Positions 26,604 to 35,447 of a stretch of DNA of 64,000 nt are shown here, one piece after another. The notes under the pieces are model-generated. The model had not been told where the DNA came from and searched no databases. It saw only the letters and a list, made by a program, of their open reading frames with translations. This DNA is from Azospirillum brasilense. GTDB lineage: Bacteria > Pseudomonadota > Alphaproteobacteria > Azospirillales > Azospirillaceae. Made by a program: the position numbers and the translations under genes. Numbering within the stretch: the first letter of the stretch is position 1; each line of letters begins with the position of its first letter. The stretch is taken from the NCBI RefSeq assembly GCF_003349955.1, contig NZ_QLKQ01000006.1, forward strand, positions 62,001 to 126,000, in the 5' to 3' direction.

Positions 26604-27172
26604 TGGTCAGGAAGGCAACGATAGGGGGCGTGTTGGCCACCGCCGTATTGTTCGGCTGGGTGGTGCCGTTGACGCGCCTATTCGATGCTTTCCAGCCTAT
26701 GATCGTCGCCCTGTCAATCATGCTGGCCGCGATCCTAGTCCGGCTCAATCGCGGCATGCCGACCCTCGACTGGAAAAGCCTGGAACCTCAGGAAAGGTCA
26801 CGGCTCACCTCTGCAATCGTCGATCTGACGCGGGAGTATGCCTTTATCGTCGGGATCAAAGCGGTTCTGATTGCGGCCTTGGTATCGCTAGCCCCCTTCA
26901 AGATGGAGGCGGCCTCCTGGTCCGCGTGGACCGGGCGCGGGGTATCGGCAGCGGTCGGTGGCCTAGTAGCTTTGAGCATATCTCGGATGGCTTATGTAAT
27001 CTGGCGTGACTATGACATCGTCAAGCTTCAGAAAGTACTGATCGATGCCTCTGGTGTTCGAGACAAGCTGGAAGCCGAGGCAAAGGCATCTGTACAGAAG
27101 GTGGCTGATATACGGTCGGCTGGATTAAGAAAAATTGGTTCTGGCGAACCTCAAGCTTGGCCTGATAAGTGA
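26603..27172 (+). CDS. Four-helix membrane protein B of the two-gene cassette
   Basis: A 189-residue inner-membrane protein with four predicted helices: about residues 7-24, 31-48, 78-98 and 113-133, followed by a charged, probably coiled cytoplasmic tail (KVLIDASGVRDKLEAEAKAS). No family is recognised. Its ATG overlaps the stop of gene A. The stop codon lies only 2 nt from the truncated end of the helicase 5' fragment on the other strand, so the cassette's right border is at about 27173. A soluble sensor with a membrane effector is one reading of the pair; this is inference. Confidence 0.7.
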   Translation: MVRKATIGGVLATAVLFGWVVPLTRLFDAFQPMIVALSIMLAAILVRLNRGMPTLDWKSLEPQERSRLTSAIVDLTREYAFIVGIKAVLIAALVSLAPFKMEAASWSAWTGRGVSAAVGGLVALSISRMAYVIWRDYDIVKLQKVLIDASGVRDKLEAEAKASVQKVADIRSAGLRKIGSGEPQAWPDK

Positions 27173-27174
27173 AT

Positions 27175-29586
27175 TCAAGCAGGCGCCTTTAGTCCCTGGG
27201 CCTCCTTGTGCCAAGTGTCGGCGTTCCTCCTGGCCTCCCAGGCGCGGCGGAGTTGGTCCAGCACGTCGAGCTTGCGCGACTTGCTGGAATGCAGCTCAAG
27301 GCAGAACTCGCCGAGGCCGACCTCACGCAGGCGCCGGTACACGACGTCGAGCGCCGCGATCTTCTCCGACACGAACAGGACCGACTTCCGCTCTGCCAGG
27401 AACTGGGCGACGAGGTTGGCGATGGTCTGGCTCTTGCCCGTGCCCGGCGGGCCGACCAGCACGAAGTTCTTGCCGCGCGCCGCCGCCATCACGGCGGACA
27501 GCTGCGAGGAGTCGGCGGGCAGGGGGCAGAAGGTGTGTTCCGGCCCGTGGGTTGCGTCCAGGTCGCGCGGGTTCGGGAAGGCCAGGTCGCTGGGGAACGG
27601 GTCGCGGGGCGTCTCGATCAGGTGCCGGACGACCGGGCTCTGCTTCAGCTGCTCCGTCCGGTCGACCAGATCCTTCCACATCAGGTACTTGGCGAAGGAG
27701 AAGGTGGCCAGCACCACGTCCTCCGTCACCTCCCATCCGGGGATGTCCTTCACCGCCTGACGGACGGCCTTCCAGATGCCGGCGATGTCCAGCCCGCTGT
27801 CGTCGCGTGGCAGATCTCCTTCCGCGACCGGGATGGTCAGGCGGAAGTCCTGTCGCAGCATTTGGAGCAGCGTCGGGTTGAAACGCGGCTCGTCGTCGTG
27901 GAGGACAAGGCTGAAGCCCGACCGCACGCTCTTGCGTTGGAGGGTGACGGGGATGAGGATCAGCGGCGCCCGATGGCGCTTCGCGTCCTTGGCGTCGCGC
28001 GTCCAGGACAGGAAGCCGAGCGCCAGGAACAGGGTGTTCGCCCCGCCTTCCTGCATCGCCGCGCGGGCGGTGCGGTACAGCTCCGTCAGGCGCGCGTCGA
28101 GGTCGTCCCCCTTCAGCCCGACCAGCACCTCGTTGCGGCCGAGCGCCTCCAGCGCGTGCTGGCGGTGCAGATCCTCCAGGGTCCGCCCTTCGTGGATCGC
28201 CTGGCTGCGCGGGTCGTTGCCGTCCATCAGAGCCGGCCGGGGGAGCAGGCGCAGCGACCGGCCTTCCGCGAGAAGGTCTTCCAGCAGGCCGGGGTCCGGA
28301 GCGTCGCAGATCAGGGCGCGCTTGCCGGCACGGAAGTTCAGCAAGGCATTGCGCAGCGACAGGTCCAACAGCTTGCGCTGCCAGCGTTCCAGCCGGTCCT
28401 TGGGCGAGGCCGGCCCCGCATCATCCGCCGCGTCGTCGAGGTCCTCGGGAAGGTCGGCCGGTGGCTCCGCGAACAGCGGCTCGGATGCCTCGACGCCCGC
28501 GTCCGCGTGGTCCGCCGTCACCGTGGCCTCGGCGTTGGCCAGTGGGCGGATGCGTTGCAGACGGGCGCGGCGGACGTCCACGGCCAGTTCGAACGTGTCC
28601 TCGACGCTCTCCTCGATCTGGCGGAAGGCGTGGTCGGCGGCGACGGCGAAGGATGGGCAGGGACGATGGGTGGCCAGCGTCGTTTCGAACAGCGCCAGTT
28701 CCTTCAGCTTCGCCCGCTTGCGCAGCGCCGTCACGTCGTCGACCACCGGCGTGGTGAACTCCTCGCGCCGCAGCCAGACGCCGGCGAAGGCGTGGCCCCG
28801 CGTGAAGACGATCAGCGGGTTCAGGCCACAGTGCTCCAGCGTCGCCGCGAACAGAAGCGCCGAGTCCAGGCAGGTGGCGAGTCCGGAGTCGAGAACCTGC
28901 GATGGTCCACGCACCTTCTGCCCGGCGTGCTCGAAGCTGGGCGGCGGCAGGGCGTAGTCGAGGCCCAGCGCACCGACCGCGCCCCAGACGGCCGCCGCCA
29001 GTTCCCAGGCCCGCTTCGGCCCGCCCTCGTAGCCGTTCAGCGCGCCGCTCTTGCCGTTCTGCCGCAGGATGTCGGCGGCCTTCTTCAGCACGCGCTCGAC
29101 GGCCGGGTCGTTCGGCTGGACAAAGGCGGCGATCATCTCGGGGATGTTGCCGACGCCGCCCCACTGGTTGCGCGCCAACAGCTCGAGCGACCGCTCGGTC
29201 CGCGCCACCGGCTCCGGGTTTCCGGCCGCCGCGGCGGTGATGGTGACGGTCGCGCTCTCCGCCTCCGTCAGCCGCCCGAGCATGGCGCCGTCCAGCGTGA
29301 CGTCGAGCTTCGGCAGGTGGTAGCGCTGGCCGGCGGGGACGGCGTCGATGCGCCAGGTCTTGGGCGCCACGAACGCGGGTTCCGACGTCAGGGTCAGCTC
29401 GACCGCCTCGAGCGGAGCGTCGCCGTCGTTGACCAGCACCAGCTCATGCAGGACCGGGACCGCGTTCTGATGGAAGGCGAGGTTCAGACGCGGCGTCAAC
29501 GTCGCCTCGATGCGGACGGGCGGAGGCGCCTCCGCCGGCGCCCGATCCATCACAACATCCAGCACTGCTTCGTTGTTGTCGCTCAT
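27175..29586 (-). CDS. Helicase-nuclease 5' fragment: transglutaminase-like, DUF4011, Walker A (Hhe-like)
   Basis: The N-terminal 803 residues of the same helicase. An immunoglobulin-like front section is followed by a transglutaminase-like segment (LATCLDSALLFAATLEHCG, then GHAFAGVW) near residues 225-270, the DUF4011 region (DRLERWQRKLLDLSLRNALL) near residue 400 and the Walker A motif VLVGPPGTGKSQTIANLVAQ near residue 725. The frame ends shortly after Walker A (WEARRNADTWHKEAQG) at the cassette border. Intact relatives run on for another 900 or more residues. The ATG at 29586 is chosen as the first good start; SD is weak (GGGGCGG). It follows the Mrr-like gene by 110 nt and was probably the last gene of the operon. 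Confidence 0.85.
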   Translation of the reverse strand: MSDNNEAVLDVVMDRAPAEAPPPVRIEATLTPRLNLAFHQNAVPVLHELVLVNDGDAPLEAVELTLTSEPAFVAPKTWRIDAVPAGQRYHLPKLDVTLDGAMLGRLTEAESATVTITAAAAGNPEPVARTERSLELLARNQWGGVGNIPEMIAAFVQPNDPAVERVLKKAADILRQNGKSGALNGYEGGPKRAWELAAAVWGAVGALGLDYALPPPSFEHAGQKVRGPSQVLDSGLATCLDSALLFAATLEHCGLNPLIVFTRGHAFAGVWLRREEFTTPVVDDVTALRKRAKLKELALFETTLATHRPCPSFAVAADHAFRQIEESVEDTFELAVDVRRARLQRIRPLANAEATVTADHADAGVEASEPLFAEPPADLPEDLDDAADDAGPASPKDRLERWQRKLLDLSLRNALLNFRAGKRALICDAPDPGLLEDLLAEGRSLRLLPRPALMDGNDPRSQAIHEGRTLEDLHRQHALEALGRNEVLVGLKGDDLDARLTELYRTARAAMQEGGANTLFLALGFLSWTRDAKDAKRHRAPLILIPVTLQRKSVRSGFSLVLHDDEPRFNPTLLQMLRQDFRLTIPVAEGDLPRDDSGLDIAGIWKAVRQAVKDIPGWEVTEDVVLATFSFAKYLMWKDLVDRTEQLKQSPVVRHLIETPRDPFPSDLAFPNPRDLDATHGPEHTFCPLPADSSQLSAVMAAARGKNFVLVGPPGTGKSQTIANLVAQFLAERKSVLFVSEKIAALDVVYRRLREVGLGEFCLELHSSKSRKLDVLDQLRRAWEARRNADTWHKEAQGLKAPA

Positions 29587-29697
29587 GATAATCGCCGCCC
29601 CGGTATGAAAGATCGTGTTTGTCGCTTCTTTGGCGCGAAGCCAAAGCGTATCACACACGCTTTTTGGGATGCGATCGATCGTTGGGCCGGCGCCGTC

Positions 29698-30774
29698 CTA
29701 CGCCGGCCAGTAGAGCCGCTTCAACGCCAGAAGCCGCTTCGCCTCGACGTCCAGGGCATCGTAGTGTTCGAGCGCGAGTGCCACGAGGTCGTCGAGGTCG
29801 AGCAGGGACAGCGGGACGGCCGCGCGGTCGGCCTCGTACTTCGCATCGCGGGCGAAGCCGCCGGTCGACACGTAGAGGCAGCGGTCGCCCGGCCGCCGGC
29901 CGCCGAGGAAGGACCGGACCGTCGGCGCCCCGATGGCGCCGCTGCGGTGCTTCACCTCCACGAAGATGCGGGGGTCCTCGAGCCCCAGCCCATCCGGCGA
30001 GGCGAAGATGTCGCGGCCGCGGTCGGGGCCGACCGGCGACACGCGCGTCTTGTAGCCCATGGCTCGCAGCAGCCCGGCGACGAACAGCTCCATGTCGCGG
30101 GCACTCAGCTTCGCCAGCCGGTCCTTGATGAACTCCAGAGCCTTGGCTTCCAGATCCTCGAACAGTTCCTGTTCGGCGGCGGCCTCCGCGGCGGAGTCGA
30201 CCGGGGTGGCGGAGGGCGCCGGCCCGACGGCGAGGTCCCCGCCCGCGTCGCCTCGTGCATGGACCGACGCGGCGAGGTCCACGGTCGCTCGGTCTTCTGG
30301 AGCGGCGAGCAGCGCGTCGAGTTCCGCCGCCGTGTCGGCCGGCACCTGGAACACGGTGGTGACCGAGCCCAGCGAGTTCTTGGCCGCCACGCTCAGCGCA
30401 TCGCGCGGCACCATGCCGATCCAGGCCACCGGTCGGACGTTCGGGTAGTCGGGGTCGAAGGCCGGTTCGAAGGAGTAGCCGCCGCCGACCGAGCCGACAT
30501 GGTAGACGCGGCCGTCCGGGTCGTAGGAGATCACCCGATCGCCGGCCTGGAGCTCCGACCGGAAGCGATGAAGCTGGCCGGCGTTGTTCCCGACTTCGTA
30601 GGCATTCCAGTCCGGCCACTGCGCCCGCACCAGGGCGACCATCGCCGGCCGGTCCGCGACCGCGGCCAGCGAACCGAGTTCCGCCCAGCCGATCGCCACC
30701 CGGCCGGCGTTGCGGAAGCGGTCGATCAGCGCGCCGCGCTTGCCGGCGCGGACCATCCAGGTCTTGGGGGGCAT
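29698..30774 (-). CDS. Mrr-like restriction endonuclease
   Basis: A 358-residue protein whose C-terminal domain has the Mrr-type PD-(D/E)XK signature: MELFVAGLLRAMGYKT, then GPDRGRDIFASPDG with the catalytic Asp, then RIFVEVKHRSG with the E-x-K pair, then a conserved strand and basic helix (RCLYVSTGGFARDAKYEADR). The N-terminal 150 residues form a separate domain of beta type (DRVISYDPDGRVYHVGSV) that may read modified DNA or a nucleotide signal. Mrr enzymes cut methylated DNA. The ATG at 30774 follows AGAGGAC and lies 1 nt beyond the upstream stop, so it belongs to the hsd operon. Confidence 0.85.
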   Translation of the reverse strand: MPPKTWMVRAGKRGALIDRFRNAGRVAIGWAELGSLAAVADRPAMVALVRAQWPDWNAYEVGNNAGQLHRFRSELQAGDRVISYDPDGRVYHVGSVGGGYSFEPAFDPDYPNVRPVAWIGMVPRDALSVAAKNSLGSVTTVFQVPADTAAELDALLAAPEDRATVDLAASVHARGDAGGDLAVGPAPSATPVDSAAEAAAEQELFEDLEAKALEFIKDRLAKLSARDMELFVAGLLRAMGYKTRVSPVGPDRGRDIFASPDGLGLEDPRIFVEVKHRSGAIGAPTVRSFLGGRRPGDRCLYVSTGGFARDAKYEADRAAVPLSLLDLDDLVALALEHYDALDVEAKRLLALKRLYWPA

Positions 30775-30775
30775 A

Positions 30776-31324
30776 TCAGTCCTCTTGCGGGCGGGCCGGC
30801 TCAACCACGGTCATCAGGCCGCGCCGGGCGTCCCAGCCTATGGCGCGGCCGGTGAAGAGATCGACCACGGTCAGCGAACGGCTCATGACACCCAGCCGGT
30901 CGCCAAGTTCACGATGGATGGGCGTGATGTCCTGCGTGGTGCCGATCAGGTAGGCGGTGTCCGACAGCGGCACGATCCAGCGGGACAGCCGGCGAAGTTC
31001 CGCGGTGAAGGCGTCATAGACCGACGCCCCGGACGGGTCGGGAAGGCTCAGGCCCGGAATCGCTTGGTCCCAGGCGATCAGGACATTGCCGGCCACGCGG
31101 GTGCAGGGAGCGACCCAATCGGGCACGCCGTTGGCGTCGGTCATCGCCAGCGCGTAGGGCATGCTCGTCGCGGGCTCGGCGACGCCCAGGGCGATCGCGG
31201 GGGCGTAGGGAGACGTCGCCGCTTCGGCTTTCCAACGCGCGAGCACATCCCGTTGGCTGACCGGCGGTGGCGATGGCGGGGGCAGGGGCGGCGGGGCGGG
31301 CTTGCGGCGTGTCCATCCGAACAT
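30776..31324 (-). CDS. Unrecognised operon protein with proline-rich N-terminus
   Basis: A 182-residue protein. The first 25 residues hold a basic start and a proline stretch (KPAPPPLPPPSPPP), followed by a compact alpha/beta domain of about 150 residues (YLIGTTQDITPIHRELGDR; LTVVDLFTGRAIGWD). No family recognised, no membrane helix. It sits 9 nt after the 415-residue protein gene and 1 nt before the Mrr-like gene; the spacing shows that it is part of the restriction operon and suggests a helper role in the same defence response. Confidence 0.65.
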   Translation of the reverse strand: MFGWTRRKPAPPPLPPPSPPPVSQRDVLARWKAEAATSPYAPAIALGVAEPATSMPYALAMTDANGVPDWVAPCTRVAGNVLIAWDQAIPGLSLPDPSGASVYDAFTAELRRLSRWIVPLSDTAYLIGTTQDITPIHRELGDRLGVMSRSLTVVDLFTGRAIGWDARRGLMTVVEPARPQED

Positions 31325-31333
31325 GCGATTCCT

Positions 31334-32581
31334 TCACCCCTCGGTCGGAGGTTCGCGCCGTGGCACGGTGTCGATAGATGCGTGCTCGCCGCTGCCATCC
31401 GGCGCCTCGCGACGGTCGTCGAACCAGAGGTCGGACAGGACGGCGTTCGGCAATTCATGCGGCTCCCACTTGTCCGCATTGGCCCATTGGTCCGGGTCGA
31501 ACCCGTCGTTCAGGAAGCTCCAGAGGGCGTCCTTGAACCGCCGCGCCAGATCGTCGGTGTCGACCACGGCCTGGAGGTGGACGGTTTCCTCATAGCATTC
31601 GGTGATGGTGAACAGCGCCTTCCTCGGCTGATCGGTGCCGAGCAGCTCGAGTCGCCTGATCGGGCCTTCCTCATCGATTTCCAGAGCGACCTGGGTTTCT
31701 CCGGCGTCGATCCGCTTCGCCCATGCGACGATGTCGGCGAAGGGCGATTGGGAATCCGTGCATTCGATGCGGACGGTCCGCCCGTTGGCCGCGATGTCGA
31801 GCCAGATGGTGTAGTAACCGCTGAACCGGAGGGCGACGGACAGCCCGGCATCCGGCAAGTCGGGCCGCAGGGTGAAGTGGTCGGCGAGGCGCAATTCCGG
31901 GACCGTGACCGACAGCCGCGTCCCCCATTCTTCCAGCCAAGGGCCGATCCCGGCGGCGCGCCCGAACACCAGCGTCGTGGAGAGATGGGACCACGGAAAG
32001 GGCCGGTCGTCGAAGGGGGCGTGATACCACTCCAGCGCCTCGCCATAGCTGCGCCAGGGAAAGGGTTCGGTCGCCAGGACCTCGACGGTGCCTGCGGGAT
32101 CGTCGCGCAGCCGGGTCACATGGTCGAAGCAGCGGTGCAGGGTGCCGAAGAGGGCCGGCGTGCGGGCGAGGCCCAGGAATCCGGCGGTGTCGCCATCCTG
32201 GAGCAGCGTGAAGCCGCCGCCGGCGGCGTCCAGCAGGGTCTGAGCCTCGCGCCGCCGCTCCGCCCGCTTGCGGCCATCGCGCGCCTTGAAGAGGCGGACG
32301 GTGTCTTCCAGCGCCTTGCGCACCGCCGGATCGCGGCAGGACGACACGGGAAGGATCAATCCGGCGTAGGTGCCGGCGGACATCGACGGCGACAGGTCGG
32401 CGATGCCGAACAGGCCGCGCCGCTCGTTGCCGGGGCCGCCGTCCTTGAACCGCCCCCGCCATGGACTGCGTTCGGCCACCAGAAGGAAGGGGAATAGCGC
32501 GTCCAGACGACCGTCGAGCGCTCCCCATTCCAACTCGACCGGACCGCTCCGCAAGGGCCGTCCCCGCCTCTTGAGGCTCAT
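31334..32581 (-). CDS. Unrecognised operon protein, 415 residues
   Basis: A 415-residue soluble protein of unknown family. The N-terminal part has strand-loop segments (LFPFLLVAERSPWRGRF) and a charged helix (RKALEDTVRLFKARDGRKRA); the C-terminal 200 residues look beta-rich (LSVALRFSGYYTIWLDI; VHLQAVVDTDDLARRFKDAL). No nuclease, methylase or ATPase motif is visible. Its ATG overlaps the hsdS stop (ATGA), a strong sign that it is translated with the type I system. It may be a structural or sensor partner; that is inference. Confidence 0.65.
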   Translation of the reverse strand: MSLKRRGRPLRSGPVELEWGALDGRLDALFPFLLVAERSPWRGRFKDGGPGNERRGLFGIADLSPSMSAGTYAGLILPVSSCRDPAVRKALEDTVRLFKARDGRKRAERRREAQTLLDAAGGGFTLLQDGDTAGFLGLARTPALFGTLHRCFDHVTRLRDDPAGTVEVLATEPFPWRSYGEALEWYHAPFDDRPFPWSHLSTTLVFGRAAGIGPWLEEWGTRLSVTVPELRLADHFTLRPDLPDAGLSVALRFSGYYTIWLDIAANGRTVRIECTDSQSPFADIVAWAKRIDAGETQVALEIDEEGPIRRLELLGTDQPRKALFTITECYEETVHLQAVVDTDDLARRFKDALWSFLNDGFDPDQWANADKWEPHELPNAVLSDLWFDDRREAPDGSGEHASIDTVPRREPPTEG

Positions 32582-33999
32582 GCCGACGCCTTTCCCCCAC
32601 CGCGCCGCCCGCGCCGGGGAGCGACGCCCGCCGCCGCGCGCTCGGCGCGGATGCGCTCCAGCAGGACGGAGGCCGGCTCGTCGTTCGGGTCCTGCGGCAC
32701 CAACTCGCCCCGGAACGCTTTGGCGAGGATGGATTGGTCGAGGGTAGCGAGGCGGGACTCGTTCTCGAGGCTAACCTGTTCGAGCCGATCTATCGCGGCG
32801 AAGGCTTGGTCGATCCGCCGATTGATGACAGCGCGCTCGCCCGGCGGCGGCACCGGCACCGGAAGTTCTTTAAGCGTCGCCCCGCTGATCTTCGGCATGT
32901 TGCCCGCGGTGCCCGTGGCACGCTCTCTCAGCCAACGGCGCGCTGACTGGCCGTTCATATAGCGCCAGAAGTACGTGCGCAGTGAAGGGTCCGCGATCCG
33001 CACCCGCATCATCAAGTCAGGATAAATAAAACTCTTTTCTGCTCCTTGATAGATCGCGGTTGCTCCAAGGTATTCCAGTGAGTTGGCGCGTTGGACAAGT
33101 ATGTCGCCGCTTCTCAACCAGAACTTCGAATCTTCTGATATGACCTCAAGCAACTTCTTTATGGTCGAGCCGTCTAGGATCATCCTGCCGGATGTGGTCG
33201 CTGACAATCGAAGGCTAGCTGTTCCGTTGCCATCGGGCGCGGCCTTCGGTGAATACCCATTGGTCGGGCCTTCGTCGATGATCTCGGCAGTTGTCCTCCA
33301 GGCCCAGCCAGTGGGCAACCCGTCTTCTGCTGCGTCTCGATCATTCCGCCACTCCGCCGTCAGTTCGCCGCGGAAGGCGGCGGCGAGGATGGATTGACGG
33401 TAGCGGTCGATCAGCGTCGGCAGCGAGTCCAGTGCCTCACGCGCCCCGCGTGACCGGGCCGTCAGCGCCTCGATCTTCTCGACGATGCGGCGCTGCTCGG
33501 GGAGGGGGGCCAATGGAATTGGCGCCTGCTTGAGATCTTGAATGTTGATCCGCAATCGGCCAATCCCGTGACTTAGCTCCTCAATGGCTTTCCGACCAAT
33601 GGGTGAGTTGAGCCAATGCATGACAAACCGACGCTCAACGTGCTGCGTGGGCTTAAAGCGCAAACAATCGGCCTTTACCAGCGCTGGGCCGATGTTTTCT
33701 GGAACTTCGCAGCAGCGTCCAACGGGCTCCGCGAGGGCCGCCACAACCAAATCCCCTGGTCCAATGGCATGCTTCTCCAGCTCTTGGAAATGGGACTTTT
33801 CAATGAATGCCCGGTCCGTGTCATTGAACGTTCCGGCACCGATGTTGCCGAGCCGTACGACGCGAACGCCCGAAGCCACATAGTGGGCCGACTTCAGCTT
33901 GCTGCCAAAGGGACCATCGGTGAGCGAGTTCGGTTCCGGGGCGGGCAAATCGCCTATTTCGGCAGCGGCCCACCCTGTCGGCAACTCCTGCCCGCTCAT
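32578..33999 (-). CDS. hsdS: Type I restriction-modification specificity subunit
   Basis: A 473-residue HsdS with the usual two target recognition domains separated by conserved helical spacers. The two spacers are seen as a repeat: PLPEQRRIVEKIEALTARS with ILAAAFRGELTAEW after the first, and PPPGERAVINRRIDQAFAA with ILAKAFRGELVPQDP after the second. Each recognises half of a bipartite DNA site, giving the HsdM/HsdR complex its specificity. GC content dips in the recognition domains, as usual for horizontally exchanged specificity modules. The ATG at 33999 overlaps the hsdM stop. Confidence 0.93.
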   Translation of the reverse strand: MSGQELPTGWAAAEIGDLPAPEPNSLTDGPFGSKLKSAHYVASGVRVVRLGNIGAGTFNDTDRAFIEKSHFQELEKHAIGPGDLVVAALAEPVGRCCEVPENIGPALVKADCLRFKPTQHVERRFVMHWLNSPIGRKAIEELSHGIGRLRINIQDLKQAPIPLAPLPEQRRIVEKIEALTARSRGAREALDSLPTLIDRYRQSILAAAFRGELTAEWRNDRDAAEDGLPTGWAWRTTAEIIDEGPTNGYSPKAAPDGNGTASLRLSATTSGRMILDGSTIKKLLEVISEDSKFWLRSGDILVQRANSLEYLGATAIYQGAEKSFIYPDLMMRVRIADPSLRTYFWRYMNGQSARRWLRERATGTAGNMPKISGATLKELPVPVPPPGERAVINRRIDQAFAAIDRLEQVSLENESRLATLDQSILAKAFRGELVPQDPNDEPASVLLERIRAERAAAGVAPRRGRRGGGKASA

Positions 34000-35447
34000 T
34001 CCGCGGCCTCCGCCACGGCGTCGCCCGCCGCTTCGTCCGCTTCCAGCAGGTCGGACAGCGCCTCCATCTCCTCCAGCGCGGTGCGTAGCGCGTCCATAAT
34101 CTCGGCGGCGATCACGTCCGGTTCGGGCAACTCCGTCTCGGCGCTGTCGTCGCGCAGCCACGCGATGTCCAGGTTGTCGTTGCGCGCGGCGATCTGCTCG
34201 CGGGTGAAGCGGCGGAAGCGGCCTTGCTCGCCCTCGTCCACGCGCGGGGACTTGCCCAGCGGGTCGGGGCCGTAGGCGGCCTCGAACGGGGCGAAGTGGT
34301 CGCGGGTCAGGGGGCGGGTCTTGCCGAACTGCGGCATGTTGGAGCGCAGGTCGTAGATCCAGACCTCCCCGGTGTTGCCCCGGTCGGTCTGGCCGCGCGT
34401 GAAGAACAGGACGTTGGTCTTGACGCCCTGGCTATAGAAGATGCCGGTCGGCAGGCGAAGGATGGTGTGCAGGTCGCACTTGTCCATCAGGTCGCGGCGG
34501 ATGTCGCGGCCGGCGTTGTCCTCGAACAGCACGTTGTCGGGCAGCACCACCGCCGCCCGCCCGCCGGGCCGCAGGCCCCGGTAGATGTGCTGGAGGAAGG
34601 CCAACTGCTTGTTGGAGGTGGGGTAGGTGAAGTCGTCGCGACTCGGCAGGCCGCCGCCCTTCTTCGTCCCGAAGGGCGGGTTGGTCAGGACGACATGCGC
34701 CTTCGGCAGCCGGGTCCCCTGCTCCGACAGCGCGTCGCTGAGCTGGAGGTCGCCGGTGACGTCGTGCAGCATCAGGTTCATCAGCCCCAGCCGGTGGGCG
34801 TCCGGTACCAGTTCCATCCCGCAGAAGGCGGTGTGGCGCTGGAAGTACTGCTCGGCTTCCGTCAGGTCCCACAGGTTGTTGGTGTGGGTCTTGATCCAGC
34901 GGTCGGCGGCGATCAGGAACCCGCCGGTGCCCGCCGCCGGGTCCTGCACGTACTCGCCGGCCTTCGGCTGCATCAGCGCGACCATGCTGTCGATCAGCGG
35001 GCGCGGCGTGAAGTACTGGCCGGCGCCCGACTTCTTTTCCGTCGCGTTGCGCTCAAGCAGGCCCTCGTACATGTTGCCGAGGCCCTCTTCCCGCGCCGAG
35101 TACCAATCCAGCCCGTCGATCGCCTCGACCAGCGCCTTGAGGATGCGCGGCTGGCGCAGGCTGGTCTGCGCGTTCTGGAAGATTGCCTGCACCTGCGACG
35201 ACCCGTAGGTGCCCAGGTGGATCAGCATCTCCTTGTAGAAGGTGAGCTGTTCTAGCCCCTGGCGCCGGCTGACGTCGGTCCAGCGGTAGCCGTCCGGCAA
35301 CTGCTCCTCCGCCCCCGTCTCCGCCGCCATTTTCAAGAAGATCAGGTAGGTCAGCTCGGTGACGTACTGGTGGTAGGTGATCCCATCATCCCGCAGGATG
35401 TGGCACAGGCCCCAGAGCTTGGAGACGATGTCGGTGGTGGCGGTCAT
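33996..35447 (-). CDS. hsdM: Type I restriction-modification DNA methyltransferase subunit
   Basis: A 483-residue N6-adenine methyltransferase. An N-terminal helical domain (HILRDDGITYHQYVTELTYL) is followed by motif I (VQDPAAGTGGFLIAADRW) and motif IV (VVLTNPPFGTKKGGG) near residue 255, in the order of gamma-class type I methylases. It methylates adenine in the site chosen by HsdS, protecting host DNA. Start and stop overlap the neighbouring genes (ATGA on both sides), so it is in the middle of the operon. Confidence 0.95.
   Translation of the reverse strand: MTATTDIVSKLWGLCHILRDDGITYHQYVTELTYLIFLKMAAETGAEEQLPDGYRWTDVSRRQGLEQLTFYKEMLIHLGTYGSSQVQAIFQNAQTSLRQPRILKALVEAIDGLDWYSAREEGLGNMYEGLLERNATEKKSGAGQYFTPRPLIDSMVALMQPKAGEYVQDPAAGTGGFLIAADRWIKTHTNNLWDLTEAEQYFQRHTAFCGMELVPDAHRLGLMNLMLHDVTGDLQLSDALSEQGTRLPKAHVVLTNPPFGTKKGGGLPSRDDFTYPTSNKQLAFLQHIYRGLRPGGRAAVVLPDNVLFEDNAGRDIRRDLMDKCDLHTILRLPTGIFYSQGVKTNVLFFTRGQTDRGNTGEVWIYDLRSNMPQFGKTRPLTRDHFAPFEAAYGPDPLGKSPRVDEGEQGRFRRFTREQIAARNDNLDIAWLRDDSAETELPEPDVIAAEIMDALRTALEEMEALSDLLEADEAAGDAVAEAAE

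Noticed and set aside
25460-27190. Short CCTTTAG present near both cassette borders as a target duplication
   Set aside because: Seven bases is too short and it does not sit at equivalent positions of the two junctions.
27208-30855. A plus-strand open frame of about 1215 codons opposite the helicase 5' fragment and the Mrr-like gene
   Set aside because: High-GC antisense artefact; the minus strand encodes recognisable domains throughout.
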